A DNA stretch of 64,000 nt from Haloferax litoreum (GTDB taxonomy: Archaea > Halobacteriota > Halobacteria > Halobacteriales > Haloferacaceae): NCBI RefSeq assembly GCF_009674605.1, contig NZ_WKJO01000001.1:1054001-1118000 (forward strand), read 5' to 3'. The translations under genes and the position numbers were made by a program. This document shows, piece by piece, positions 56,047 to 64,000 of this stretch; positions within the stretch are counted from its first letter, which is position 1; every line of letters begins with the position of its first letter. The notes under the pieces are model-generated. The model worked only from the letters and a program-made list of their open reading frames with translations, searched no databases and was not told where the DNA came from.

Positions 56047-56901
56047 ATGCAACGACGCGCCGCGATCATCTCCGTCGTGTTCTTCCTGGTCATCGGTGCC
56101 GGTGCATACTCGCTCATCGCGACTGCATCGACGCCGTCGATCAGTTTCGAGAACCCCGAGTACTCGCTGGCACAGGGAGACGAGTTCTCCGTCCCCGGAA
56201 GTGACCAGACGTATACAGTGTCGTCGATCACCGAGGAAGAGGAATCCGGCGGGCACGGTGGCGGCACCACCCTCGTCCGTTCCGGTGAACTCTCCTACGT
56301 GAACGAATCAGCCCGTTTCACCGAGGCGTGGGACAACGCGAGCACCGTCACGCTCGACGGCACGGACTACCGTGTCGAAATCGCCAACGTCTCCGACCCG
56401 TCCGAAGCGACGCTCGTCGAACTCCGAAACGACACGGCCATCCTGCAGAACGACCCGAACGCCGACAACGAGACGGTCACTCGTGACGGTGAGCGCTACG
56501 TCGTCGTCAACGACTCGACGCTCGTTCCCGCCGACGAATACTTCCCGGCCAACGAGACGCGCACCGTCGCCGAAGGTGACTCCTTCGACTACAACAACGA
56601 GTCAGTCACCGTCGCCACAGTCGAAACTTCGGGCGTGACCCTCGAGTGGTTCGCCGCCGAGGAGAACACCATCGGTATCGACAACGAGGCGAACGTGACT
56701 CTCGGCGACCAGCAGTACCTCGCGTACTTCCCTGACGGAAGCACGATGGTCCTGACGCAGAACTACGAGAGCTACGAAGCGCAGCAACACAGCATCGAGG
56801 AGTTCCACCTCTTCGAGAACGGCCTGTGGGGAGTCACCATCGTCTCGTTCACGACGATTGTCCTCCTCATCGGTATGGCGTTCATGCCGTCGCGGTACTG
56901 A
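56047..56901 (+). CDS. Membrane-anchored extracytoplasmic protein
   Basis: A 284-residue protein with a hydrophobic helix at each end (about 5-27 and 255-277) and about 225 residues of beta-rich, Asn/Thr-containing sequence between them. Several NxS/T sites (YVNESAR, WDNASTV, NVSDPS, FPANETR, YNNESVT) could be N-glycosylated at the cell surface. TTATAC at about 56018-56023 lies 25-28 nt before the ATG. The topology suggests a surface domain held by two membrane anchors. No family recognised. It is divergent from the HTH-NTPase-TPR gene. Confidence 0.75.
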   Translation: MQRRAAIISVVFFLVIGAGAYSLIATASTPSISFENPEYSLAQGDEFSVPGSDQTYTVSSITEEEESGGHGGGTTLVRSGELSYVNESARFTEAWDNASTVTLDGTDYRVEIANVSDPSEATLVELRNDTAILQNDPNADNETVTRDGERYVVVNDSTLVPADEYFPANETRTVAEGDSFDYNNESVTVATVETSGVTLEWFAAEENTIGIDNEANVTLGDQQYLAYFPDGSTMVLTQNYESYEAQQHSIEEFHLFENGLWGVTIVSFTTIVLLIGMAFMPSRY

Positions 56902-56910
56902 ACACGCCAC

Positions 56911-57132
56911 TCACCGTTTTTCGCGCCCACTCGTCACGCCGAGCCACGCGAGTCCTGCCCCGATTCCGACAGCGACGACCGACCCGAACATCTGCAGTGC
57001 GATGCCGACGACACCCATCGCGGTGTAGCGCCACGGCATCCCGACGAGGGTCGCCACACCGGCGAGTGCGACGAAGAGACCGACTGCGACTACTCCCCAC
57101 ATCACCAACCCGGCCGTCGTTTCTCGTATCAT
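56911..57132 (-). CDS. Small two-helix membrane protein
   Basis: A 73-residue product starting MIRETTAGLVMWGVVAVGLF, with two or three hydrophobic helices and a basic tail TSGREKR. It is convergent with the preceding gene, 9 nt between stops. An in-frame start at 57162 would add ten residues. No family recognised; the length and arrangement are like many haloarchaeal small membrane proteins. Confidence 0.65.
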   Translation of the reverse strand: MIRETTAGLVMWGVVAVGLFVALAGVATLVGMPWRYTAMGVVGIALQMFGSVVAVGIGAGLAWLGVTSGREKR

Positions 57133-57305
57133 CGTGCCTGATACTTCACCCCGTGAGAACAAAAACTGGGTGGCGTCGTGACCGGCGGGCGTGCGGGTCG
57201 AACGTCGAAACCGGTGCGAACAAACTGTCGTCTGTGGGAGTGTTGTTCGAGATGAAATAGGGGGGTTCTGTCCTCACCAGACCCAGTCGATTCTGGGTGC
57301 CCGAC

Positions 57306-59891
57306 TTACCGGCGGAGGAAGTCGAGAAGCGAGTAGTCGTGGTCCGGTTTGTAGGTGCGGAACAGGAGGCTGTTCGCGAGCACCGACACCGACGAGAACG
57401 CCATCGCGCCGGCGGCGAAGACCGGTTGCAAGAGACCGAGCGACGCGAGCGGAATCATCGCCGTGTTGTAGCCGAGCGCCCAGAACAGGTTCTGTTTGAT
57501 TTTCGAGAGCGTCCCCTCGGAGATGCGGATGGCCTTCACCACGTCCTGCGGGTCGTCGCGCATGAGCGTCACGTCGGCCGCCTCGATGGCGACGTCAGTG
57601 CCCGACCCGAGTGCGGTCCCGACGAACGCCGCGGCGAGGGCGGGTGCGTCGTTGACGCCGTCACCGACCATCATGACCTTGCGGCCGTCGCTCTGGAGCG
57701 ATTCGACGGCGTCGGCTTTGTCCTCGGGGAGGACGCCGGCACTGACGTTGTCGGGGTCGATGCCGACTTGCGCGGCGACGGCGCGAGCAGTCCGCTCGTT
57801 GTCGCCGGTAATCATGTGAACCTCGGTGCCGCGTTCGCGGAGGGCGCTGACGGCGGCCTTCGCGGTGTCTTTCACTTCGTCTGCGTCGGCGACGATACCG
57901 GCGAGTTCGCCACCGACGGCGACGAGCATGGCAGTCTTTCCGTCTTCTTCGAGGGCACGGAGCGCGTCTTCGGCGGGTGCCGGGTCGACGCCCTCGTCCG
58001 AGAGGAGTTTGCGGTTGCCGACGAGGACAGTTCGCCCGTCGACAGTCGCATGAATCCCGTGCCCGGGGACGTTTTCGAAGTCTTCGGGGTCCGAGAGGTC
58101 GATGCCCCGGTCTTCCGCACCCTCGACGATGGCGCGGGCGAGTGGGTGTTCACTGTTCCGTTCGGCGGAGGCGGCGTACCGGAGGACGGCCGTTTCGTCG
58201 AGTGCCTCGTCGTCGGCGGTGACGACGCCCGACCCGTCGGCGGCGGGGCCGAGTGCCACGACGTCGGTCAGCGTCATCTCGCCTTTCGTGAGCGTCCCCG
58301 TCTTGTCGAAGACGACTGTCTCCACGTCTTTGACGCGTTCGAGGATGTCACCGCCCTTGAACAGGACGCCGTTGCGGGCACCGATGGCCGTCCCGACCAT
58401 CGTCGCGGCCGGCGTTGCGAGGCCGAGGGCACACGGACAGGCGATGAGGACCGCCGAGGCGAAGACGACGACGGCGAACTCGAACGTCGAGACGCTTCCG
58501 CCCGCGATGGTGGGACCACCGGCGACGAGTCCCCACAGTGGGAGCGACTGGACGAATCCGGACAGTGCTTCGGGGAAGAGGAACCAGACGCTTCCCCAGA
58601 ACAGGGCGTTGACGATGACGGCCGGGACGAAGTACGCCGAGATGCGGTCTGCGAGGTTCTGGATGTCGGGTTGGCGACCCTGTGCTTCCTTGACGAGCGA
58701 GACGATTTGCTGAATCGCCGTCTCGGACCCGACTTTGGTCGCTTCGACCACGAGGACGCCGTTTTGGTTCACCGTCGACCCGACGACTTCGTCGCCGGGT
58801 TCCTTCGAGACAGGGACGGACTCGCCGGTGACCATCGACTCGTCCACGGCGGAGTCGCCGTCGACGACGACGCCGTCGGTTGGAATCTTCTCACCGGGTC
58901 GGACCTTCATTCGGTCGCCGACTTCCACCTCGTCCAGCGGGACTTCGCGTTCGGTGCCGTCGTCGGAGACGAGCGTCGCGGTGTCCGCTTCGAGTTCGAG
59001 GAGCGTGCGAAGCGCCTCGGACGCTTGGCCCTTCGAGCGCGCTTCGAGGAAGTTCCCGAGCGTGATGAACACCAGGATGAGCGCGGCGGTGTCGAAGTAG
59101 AGACTTCCTGCGAGGAGGCCGACGAGAACGGCCACCGAGTAGAGGTACGCCGTGGAGGACCCCATGGCGATGAGGACGTCCATGTTGGCAGTGCGGTTGC
59201 GCACGATTGCCTTGTAGGAGTTGACGTAGAACTCGCGGCCGAGGACGACCTGGACGGGCGTCGCGAGGGCGAACGCAAGCCACCCCATCGGGATGCCCGT
59301 CCCCGGAATCGTCTCGGGGAGACCGGACGCGGTGAACAGTTCGAGTGCGAGCATCACCAACAGCGGCGTCGACAGTGCCGCACCGAAGAGCGTCAGTCGT
59401 TTCTGACGGCGTATCTCGTCGTTTCGTGCCACGTCGCGTGCGTCTTCACCGCTTCCAGATTCGTCTTCGTCGTCGCGGATAGGCGTGTAGCCGGCGTCTT
59501 CGACGGCCTGATACAGGTCGTCGAGCGTCACGTCGGCGGGGTTGTACGTCACGAGGGCTTCGTCGGTGGCGAAGTTGACCTCCGCGTCGACGACGCCGGG
59601 AAGCGACTCCAGCGATTTCCGGTTCGCGTCGGCGCAGTTCGCACAACTCATCCCAGAGATACCGATAGAGCGGGTCTCCGAGACGGCCTCGTACCCCGCC
59701 ATCTCGATGGCGTCGTACACCTCTGCGAGCGATACCTCCTCGGGGTCGTACTCGACGGACCCCTCGTCGGTGGCGAAGTTGATGGTCGCCTCCGAGACGC
59801 CGTCGAGTGATTCGAGTGTCTCCCCGACGGTGCGCGAGCAGTTCGCGCAACTCATGCCGCGGATGTCCAGATGTGCCGTTCGGCTACTCAT
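57306..59891 (-). CDS. copA: Copper-exporting P1B-type ATPase
   Basis: The 861-residue ATPase has two N-terminal metal-binding domains, GMSCANCSR (Cys 15/18) and GMSCANCAD (Cys 83/86). About eight membrane helices carry the ion-binding [10 protein letters not shown]. The phosphatase motif is TGES, the phosphorylation motif is DKTGTLT, and the hinge is [13 protein letters not shown] with paired GMxCxxC domains points to Cu(I) export. The ATG at 59889-59891 begins just before the first metal domain. Divergent and neighbouring genes encode a TRASH-domain regulator and the chaperone CopZ, forming a copper-resistance module. Confidence 0.95.
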   Translation of the reverse strand: MSSRTAHLDIRGMSCANCSRTVGETLESLDGVSEATINFATDEGSVEYDPEEVSLAEVYDAIEMAGYEAVSETRSIGISGMSCANCADANRKSLESLPGVVDAEVNFATDEALVTYNPADVTLDDLYQAVEDAGYTPIRDDEDESGSGEDARDVARNDEIRRQKRLTLFGAALSTPLLVMLALELFTASGLPETIPGTGIPMGWLAFALATPVQVVLGREFYVNSYKAIVRNRTANMDVLIAMGSSTAYLYSVAVLVGLLAGSLYFDTAALILVFITLGNFLEARSKGQASEALRTLLELEADTATLVSDDGTEREVPLDEVEVGDRMKVRPGEKIPTDGVVVDGDSAVDESMVTGESVPVSKEPGDEVVGSTVNQNGVLVVEATKVGSETAIQQIVSLVKEAQGRQPDIQNLADRISAYFVPAVIVNALFWGSVWFLFPEALSGFVQSLPLWGLVAGGPTIAGGSVSTFEFAVVVFASAVLIACPCALGLATPAATMVGTAIGARNGVLFKGGDILERVKDVETVVFDKTGTLTKGEMTLTDVVALGPAADGSGVVTADDEALDETAVLRYAASAERNSEHPLARAIVEGAEDRGIDLSDPEDFENVPGHGIHATVDGRTVLVGNRKLLSDEGVDPAPAEDALRALEEDGKTAMLVAVGGELAGIVADADEVKDTAKAAVSALRERGTEVHMITGDNERTARAVAAQVGIDPDNVSAGVLPEDKADAVESLQSDGRKVMMVGDGVNDAPALAAAFVGTALGSGTDVAIEAADVTLMRDDPQDVVKAIRISEGTLSKIKQNLFWALGYNTAMIPLASLGLLQPVFAAGAMAFSSVSVLANSLLFRTYKPDHDYSLLDFLRR

Positions 59892-60010
59892 TACGTAGGT
59901 ATACGTGCCCCTTTCTTACCTGAATTGTGCCTTACGAACTGGACAAAATCCGGACCCAAACTTTCGATTCGAAGGTGATTCTCGACATCGAGTTTCGGAA
60001 CTGGTCCCAC

Positions 60011-60616
60011 TCAGTCGTCGTTCGATTTCGCACCCGCTTCGAGACGGTCGTACCGCGAGTCGAAGCGGTCCAGACAGGACGAACAGCAGAAGTGGTAGAG
60101 TGTGCCGCCGATGCGGGCGCTTTCGCCTTCGCTCGTGACGGTGTTGCCACACTCGGCGCACTCCAGTGCGAACCCGGTTCCGTTGACCGTCGGCGTCCAC
60201 TCCGCGGATTCGACGAGGCTGACCTCGTAGTCGCGGACCCGTGAGAGGTCCACGAGTTCGTTCAGTTCGGTGCGCGTGGCGTCGCCGTCGAGTCTGGCGT
60301 GGAACGTCACCGCACCGTCTACCGACACGAACAGGTGTTCGACCGGGTCGGCGGCGCGGAGGGTATCCCGCACCTCGTCGACGAACTCCGGACGGACCGA
60401 GAGGCGGACGAGGACGGGCGTTCCCCCGGCGAGCGTCGATTGGTCGAGGTCGACGGTAAAGCGGCGGATGATTCCCTCTTCCCGGAGTCTGTCGATTCGG
60501 TCGGAGACGGCGGGTGCGGAGAGACCCACGTTGTCGGAGATGTCACTGAAGGGCCGGCGGGCGTCTTCGGCGAGGAGTTCGAGGATTCGGAGGTCCGTTT
60601 CGTCGAGGTCACGCAT
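60011..60616 (-). CDS. Lrp/AsnC-type regulator with C-terminal TRASH metal-sensing domain
   Basis: A 201-residue protein. Residues 4-52 are an AsnC-type helix-turn-helix (LRILELLAEDARRPFSDISD), and 60-135 an Lrp ligand-like beta-alpha domain. Residues 150-185 are a TRASH domain with Cys 153/156 (ECAECG) and Cys 177/178/181 (FCCSSC), which binds soft metals such as copper. Such proteins control copper export genes in archaea. I start at the ATG at 60614-60616; a longer reading would run across the copZ promoter. It lies 119 nt upstream of copA on the same strand and divergent from copZ. Confidence 0.9.
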   Translation of the reverse strand: MRDLDETDLRILELLAEDARRPFSDISDNVGLSAPAVSDRIDRLREEGIIRRFTVDLDQSTLAGGTPVLVRLSVRPEFVDEVRDTLRAADPVEHLFVSVDGAVTFHARLDGDATRTELNELVDLSRVRDYEVSLVESAEWTPTVNGTGFALECAECGNTVTSEGESARIGGTLYHFCCSSCLDRFDSRYDRLEAGAKSNDD

Positions 60617-60665
60617 GCACCGTCGCTTACGAGCCACAACTGCATAGGTATTTCTCGAATATTGG

Positions 60666-60678
60666 TTTGGATTCCAAA
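60666..60678. promoter_or_regulatory. Palindrome between the copper regulator and copZ
   Basis: TTTGGATTCCAAA is a 5-bp inverted repeat around three bases, midway between the divergent regulator and copZ starts. Its position overlaps both promoter regions and fits an operator for the Lrp-TRASH protein; binding is inferred. Confidence 0.4.
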
Positions 60679-60749
60679 GTACACTCGGCGTCTGAGCCGG
60701 CCTTTCAAAAGGAAAATCGACAAAGGAGAGAAGACCGTACCATCGAACG

Positions 60750-60947
60750 ATGAGTACGACCATCACCGTCACTGGTATGACGTGCGAACACTGCGAAGGG
60801 CGCGTCGAAGACGCACTCGCCGGCGTCGACGGCGTGACCGACGCGACGGCGGACCGCGAGGCAGACAGCGCCACCGTCGAAGGTGCGGCCGATATCGACG
60901 CACTCGTCGCTGCAGTCGAAGAAGCAGGATACGACGCGAGCGCCTGA
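60750..60947 (+). CDS. copZ: Copper chaperone CopZ (HMA domain)
   Basis: A 65-residue single heavy-metal-associated domain with the Cu(I) site GMTCEHC (about residues 9-15) and the usual beta-alpha-beta pattern (VEDALAGVDGVTDATADREA). It should carry Cu(I) in the cytoplasm and pass it to the metal-binding domains of CopA. A/T-rich CTTTCAAAAGG (about 60703-60713) may be the promoter. Divergent from the TRASH regulator gene. Confidence 0.94.
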   Translation: MSTTITVTGMTCEHCEGRVEDALAGVDGVTDATADREADSATVEGAADIDALVAAVEEAGYDASA

Positions 60948-61029
60948 AACGGACGAATCGCCTCCTGCACTGCCACTTTTCGACGACGCTACCTCAACGA
61001 CTAACTCCGTGGAGTCGCTACGTTCGACT

Positions 61030-61215
61030 ATGCGCGCCCGGTCGTGGACGATGGTGCTGTTCACGCTCGTCGTCGGGTTGCTCGTGTCTCTCGGCGTATA
61101 CAGACTCGCCGCCTCCGGCGACGTCGGTGACTTCGTCAGGAACCTCGGCATCGCAGTGTTCTTGACTGTCTTCAGTGTCGTGTTGCTCCGGAACTGGGAT
61201 TCGCAGGCGATGTAA
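61030..61215 (+). CDS. Small two-helix membrane protein
   Basis: A 61-residue protein starting MRARSWTMVLFTLVVGLLVS, with two hydrophobic segments (about 8-27 and 38-54) and a basic start. It follows copZ by 82 nt on the same strand and might share its transcript. No family recognised; a link to copper is possible only by position. Confidence 0.6.
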   Translation: MRARSWTMVLFTLVVGLLVSLGVYRLAASGDVGDFVRNLGIAVFLTVFSVVLLRNWDSQAM

Positions 61216-61262
61216 GGTCTGCCGCCTCTCGTCGGTGCGGACCGAGACTGCCACCACGTGGC

Positions 61263-61667
61263 TTAGTTCGCTGCTTCGACGGGAGGAAGCGACAACACGA
61301 CTGCCTCTCCGGTGAGCACTGTCTCGTCTGTCTCGGCACCCGTCTCCACGCGAACTTTGTCGTCGCCGAGGTCCTCGACGACTGTCACGGTCACCGAGAC
61401 TGTTTCACCCGGACGTACTGGCTTCAGAAACTCCAAGTCTTGGGAGAGATAGACGATTTCGCCGGGGAGGTCGGCGAGTGCGGCACTGACCGCCCCCGCA
61501 GAGAGCATTCCGTGTGCGATTCGGCCGCCGAACATCGACGCGTCGGCGTGTGCGTCGTCGAGGTGCAGTGGGTTCGTGTCTCCGGTCACCTCGGCGAAGG
61601 CCTCGATTCGCTCGGTAGTCACGTCGAGTGTCGCGTGAGACGTGTCGCCGACGGTTGCGATTGCCAT
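61263..61667 (-). CDS. MaoC-like (R)-specific enoyl-CoA hydratase
   Basis: A 134-residue hot-dog fold protein. The hydratase motif AEVTGDTNPLHLDDAHADAS carries the catalytic Asp and His, and GGRIAHGMLSAGAVSAALA is the following conserved segment. Such enzymes hydrate enoyl-CoA to (R)-3-hydroxyacyl-CoA, in fatty-acid breakdown or to feed polyhydroxyalkanoate synthesis, which many haloarchaea perform. No PHA synthase lies in the window. The ATG at 61665-61667 is chosen because the longer frame adds a low-complexity, non-homologous stretch. Confidence 0.87.
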   Translation of the reverse strand: MAIATVGDTSHATLDVTTERIEAFAEVTGDTNPLHLDDAHADASMFGGRIAHGMLSAGAVSAALADLPGEIVYLSQDLEFLKPVRPGETVSVTVTVVEDLGDDKVRVETGAETDETVLTGEAVVLSLPPVEAAN

Positions 61668-62003
61668 ACGTGAGAGACGAGTCGACCACCCTTCTACGTC
61701 GGGGTTGACATGTGGACCACTCACTCGTTTGGTGGGGTCTCGACAGGAGAGTCCCTCGGGACTGGGACCCCGAGGGTGGCACGGGGTATCGGAACGGGGC
61801 AGGTGTGCGCTACCGAACGCACGTGATATCGCCGCCGCCACGCTCCGTGTTAACCATCGACGACGTATCCAATCAATTGGCGGGTTGGTATGTGAAGTTC
61901 GCCGGGAGCGTCACGCGTGGTCGTCGATGTGGAAGAACACGTTGAGTGAAAACCGGTTGGTTCGACCGGAGAAGAATGGTGACTCCGCAGCGAACGGAGG
62001 GAT
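61668..62003. other. Gene-free intergenic region
   Basis: No credible gene or RNA is seen in these 336 nt. The part next to the MaoC gene should hold its promoter; I find no clear TATA element. The rest follows the end of the transporter permease gene. Confidence 0.45.
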
Positions 62004-63203
62004 TCAGTCGTTCGACCCGGGGCCACTGCTGCCGGTAATCGAGTCGACGGCGTTGAAGACCGGTCGCAACTTCGCGACGATGCTCTCGCCACCGAAGCCG
62101 ACGACGCCGCCGAAGCCGTCGCGGTCGTAGTGGCCGCGGGCCGCACCGAGCCACTCACCGAGTCGTTCGAGACCACCGGTGACTCCGTTGTCGAAGAACA
62201 GGACCACGACCAGCAGGAGGATGCCGAACGAGAGTTCCCAGTAGGCTTCCAGCAGCGGGAACTGCCGGATGAACCACCGGAGATACTCGAAGGTAATCGC
62301 ACCGACGACTGGCCCGAGGAACGAGTAGGGGCCACCGATGACCGTCACGAGCACCGGTTCGGCCGAGGCCGTCCAGTGGGCGGCACCGGAGGTGATGCCC
62401 CCGCTGTGGATGGTCAACATCGCGCCGGCCAGCCCAGTGAAGGCACCCGAGATGACGAACGTCTTCCAGCGGTGACGCTGGACGTTCACACCGAGGGCCT
62501 GTGCCCGTTCGGGGTTCTCTCTGAGCGCCTGACAGACCGTTCCGAACGGCGACCGGACGATTCGCCACAGAGCGTACACAGTGACCGTCCCGATGAGGAG
62601 ACTGATGTAGTAGTACGGCCGCGGGTGGAGGAAGTGTCGTAAGTAGAACTCGACACCGAAAACGTCGACCGTCCCAATCTGCGAGAGGAAGTCGAGGCCG
62701 TCAGAGCCGTTCGTGACTACGTCCAGCGGCATCACGGCAGCCAGGTGGTCGTACTGGACGATGACCCAGATAGCCATCGAGAACGACAGCGTAATCATCG
62801 CGAAGTATATCTCCTCGAGTTGGACCGAGAAGTAGCCGACGACCACCGCGAGGAGGCCGGCGGCAATCACGCCCAGTAGCAGCGCGAGGACGAAGTTGAC
62901 GAGCACCGAGACCCCGCCGAAGGCCGCGCCGAGGCCGTAGGCCGGCACCACGCGCAGGAAGAACAGCGCGGCGGTGTAGCCGGCCGCCCCGACGAACATC
63001 GCGTGACCGAACGACAGCAGTCCGGTGAACCCGTACAGGAGGTTAAACGCGACTGCCAAGACACCGATGAGTAGCGCACGGGTCAGCAGGTCCACCTGCA
63101 GGTCTGGGAGCACCCACGGGATGACGACCAGAACCGCCATCGCCGCCGCTACCCAGAGTCGCTTCCCTTCGAGCCGCAACGTGTGGCGAGTGTTGGCAGA
63201 CAT
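62004..63203 (-). CDS. Branched-chain amino-acid ABC transporter permease (LivM type)
   Basis: A 399-residue membrane protein with about ten helices. It contains the LivM signature LYGFTGLLSFGHAMFVGAAG near residue 56 and the permease-ATPase contact region around FRTV-type sequence ALRENPERAQALGVNVQRHR. A 40-residue polar C-terminal tail follows. It would form the pore with a LivH partner. It lies 6 nt downstream of the binding-protein gene. No LivH, LivG or LivF gene follows on this side, so those must be upstream outside the window or elsewhere. Confidence 0.92.
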   Translation of the reverse strand: MSANTRHTLRLEGKRLWVAAAMAVLVVIPWVLPDLQVDLLTRALLIGVLAVAFNLLYGFTGLLSFGHAMFVGAAGYTAALFFLRVVPAYGLGAAFGGVSVLVNFVLALLLGVIAAGLLAVVVGYFSVQLEEIYFAMITLSFSMAIWVIVQYDHLAAVMPLDVVTNGSDGLDFLSQIGTVDVFGVEFYLRHFLHPRPYYYISLLIGTVTVYALWRIVRSPFGTVCQALRENPERAQALGVNVQRHRWKTFVISGAFTGLAGAMLTIHSGGITSGAAHWTASAEPVLVTVIGGPYSFLGPVVGAITFEYLRWFIRQFPLLEAYWELSFGILLLVVVLFFDNGVTGGLERLGEWLGAARGHYDRDGFGGVVGFGGESIVAKLRPVFNAVDSITGSSGPGSND

Positions 63204-63209
63204 TCGGCG

Positions 63210-64000
63210 CTAGAGTCCCGGTGGGAGGCCGGACCCGTCGAGCAGGTTCGTGGCCTTCTGTCGGGTCAGGGTCACTTGCTTGTTGTTCGAGAGGCCGAGG
63301 CCGTCGTAGGGCACGTCGTCGTCCGAACTGGAGACGCCGAGTACGGACGGCGCGTTGGCCTGGTGGCTCTCTGCGTTCATGGTCCAGGTTCCACGGGGAC
63401 CGGTGACCTCGATTCCCTCAAGTTCGCTGACCACGTCGCCGGTGTCGGTTCCGCCGGCGGCTTCCATGGCCTTCTTGTACATCCAGATGGCGCTGTAAGC
63501 GCTGCCACCCGTGAACGACGGGATGGCCGGCAGGTCTTCGGCGTGGTCCGCGTACTGGTCGAGGAACTCCGTGTTGGTCTCGTTGTCGAACGCGGAGTGC
63601 CAGTACCAGCCGGCGACCTTGACGCCTTCCGGCATCGTCGACCCGAGTGCCGAGAACACCGTTGGGTCCATCGCCAGGGTCATGTACACCTGGTCGACTT
63701 GGTCGAATAAGCCCTGCTCGGTGGCTTGCTTGAAGAACGTGACAGCGTCGCCCGCCCAGAAGCCGGAGAAGACGACGTCCGGGTCTGCGTCCATGATGGC
63801 GTTGATTTGGGGAGTCATGTCCGTCGCACCCAGACTGGGGAACTCGCTGGCGACGTACTCGTGACCGGCACCCAGGCCGTCGGAGTAGGCCTTGAAGTAG
63901 CTCCAGACCTGCTCACCGTAGGCGTAACCGGGGCCGATGTTGGCGACGCGTGAGCCACTGTGGTTCGCGTTGGCGTCTTCGGCGATGCCGTAGACGTTCG
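63210..64000 (-). CDS. ABC transporter substrate-binding protein, branched-chain amino-acid type (5' end outside window)
   Basis: The frame is open to the right edge, so the N-terminus and signal are missing. The visible 263 residues show the type I periplasmic-binding fold: NVYGIAEDANANHSGSRVAN, then VWSYFKAYSDGLGAGHEYVA, then ADPDVVFSGFWAGDAVTFFK, and the C-terminal GPRGTWTMNAESHQAN region typical of LivJ/AmiC-like receptors. It should capture amino acids or amides for the LivM-type permease encoded 6 nt downstream. Confidence 0.9.
   Translation of the reverse strand, partial: NVYGIAEDANANHSGSRVANIGPGYAYGEQVWSYFKAYSDGLGAGHEYVASEFPSLGATDMTPQINAIMDADPDVVFSGFWAGDAVTFFKQATEQGLFDQVDQVYMTLAMDPTVFSALGSTMPEGVKVAGWYWHSAFDNETNTEFLDQYADHAEDLPAIPSFTGGSAYSAIWMYKKAMEAAGGTDTGDVVSELEGIEVTGPRGTWTMNAESHQANAPSVLGVSSSDDDVPYDGLGLSNNKQVTLTRQKATNLLDGSGLPPGL

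Noticed and set aside
57297-59810. 837-residue open frame opposite copA
   Set aside because: Antisense to CopA, whose motifs are all intact; no independent promoter.
62004-64000. Complete branched-chain amino-acid transporter operon
   Set aside because: Only part of the binding protein and the LivM-type permease are present; LivH, LivG and LivF are not in the window.

Overview
The window looks like the chromosome of a haloarchaeon of the genus Haloferax or a close relative. The coding sequence is GC-rich, the proteins are acidic, and many genes appear to have leaderless starts, with a TATA-like element about 25-30 nt before the ATG. Archaeal markers include an MC1 chromosomal protein, haloarchaeal EndA, a Hel308-like helicase and an rRNA operon of the order 16S - tRNA-Ala(UGC) - 23S - 5S followed by tRNA-Cys(GCA). 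I see no CRISPR array, insertion sequence, integrase or prophage.

Layout. 1-3.5 kb: a TAXI-type TRAP transporter operon (binding protein, DUF1850 protein, fused permease cut by the window edge). 3.8-13.7 kb: small zinc-binding and membrane proteins, uracil phosphoribosyltransferase, a G3E GTPase with a His-rich loop, a Get3/ArsA-type ATPase behind a small partner gene, a CstA-family carrier, a cupin and a TrmB-like regulator. A 57-bp tandem repeat begins inside the last codons of a conserved gene. 13.8-18 kb: threonine synthase and the serine genes serA and serB. 18-21 kb: a membrane-anchored alpha/beta hydrolase. 19.9-26.2 kb: a 2-oxoacid dehydrogenase operon (E1-alpha, E1-beta, E2, E3) with lipoyl synthase just upstream on the same strand. 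26.5-36.1 kb: a Hel308/Ski2-like helicase, a HAD phosphatase, a NucS-N-terminal-like/zinc-ribbon protein, overlapping endA-trpS, and an ornithine cyclodeaminase-family enzyme divergent from a FAD amine oxidase. 36.3-43.9 kb: pheS-pheT behind a short Phe-rich leader ORF, then a Cys/Met-metabolism PLP enzyme and valS. 44-46 kb: pyrD, an AbrB-like small protein and MC1.

46.2-52.1 kb holds the rRNA operon, with three promoter-like boxes, long processing stems around 16S and 23S, and a perfect terminator hairpin after 5S. Beyond tRNA-Cys lies a 1190-residue protein that joins a winged-helix regulator to a P-loop NTPase and a TPR array. 56-61.2 kb: a membrane-anchored extracytoplasmic protein and a copper module (CopA ATPase, Lrp-like regulator with a TRASH domain, CopZ chaperone). 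61.2-64 kb: a MaoC hydratase and part of a branched-chain amino-acid ABC transporter.

The most notable observation is upstream of pheST. A 28-codon ORF sits exactly at the predicted transcription start, ends in a Phe-rich run, and is followed by four GC segments that can pair in mutually exclusive ways. This is the layout of a bacterial attenuator such as pheM-pheST, and it is unexpected in an archaeon. Second in interest are the HTH-NTPase-TPR protein and the tandem repeat at the 3' end of the gene at 12077-12769. All functional calls come from reading the sequence; no database search was run.
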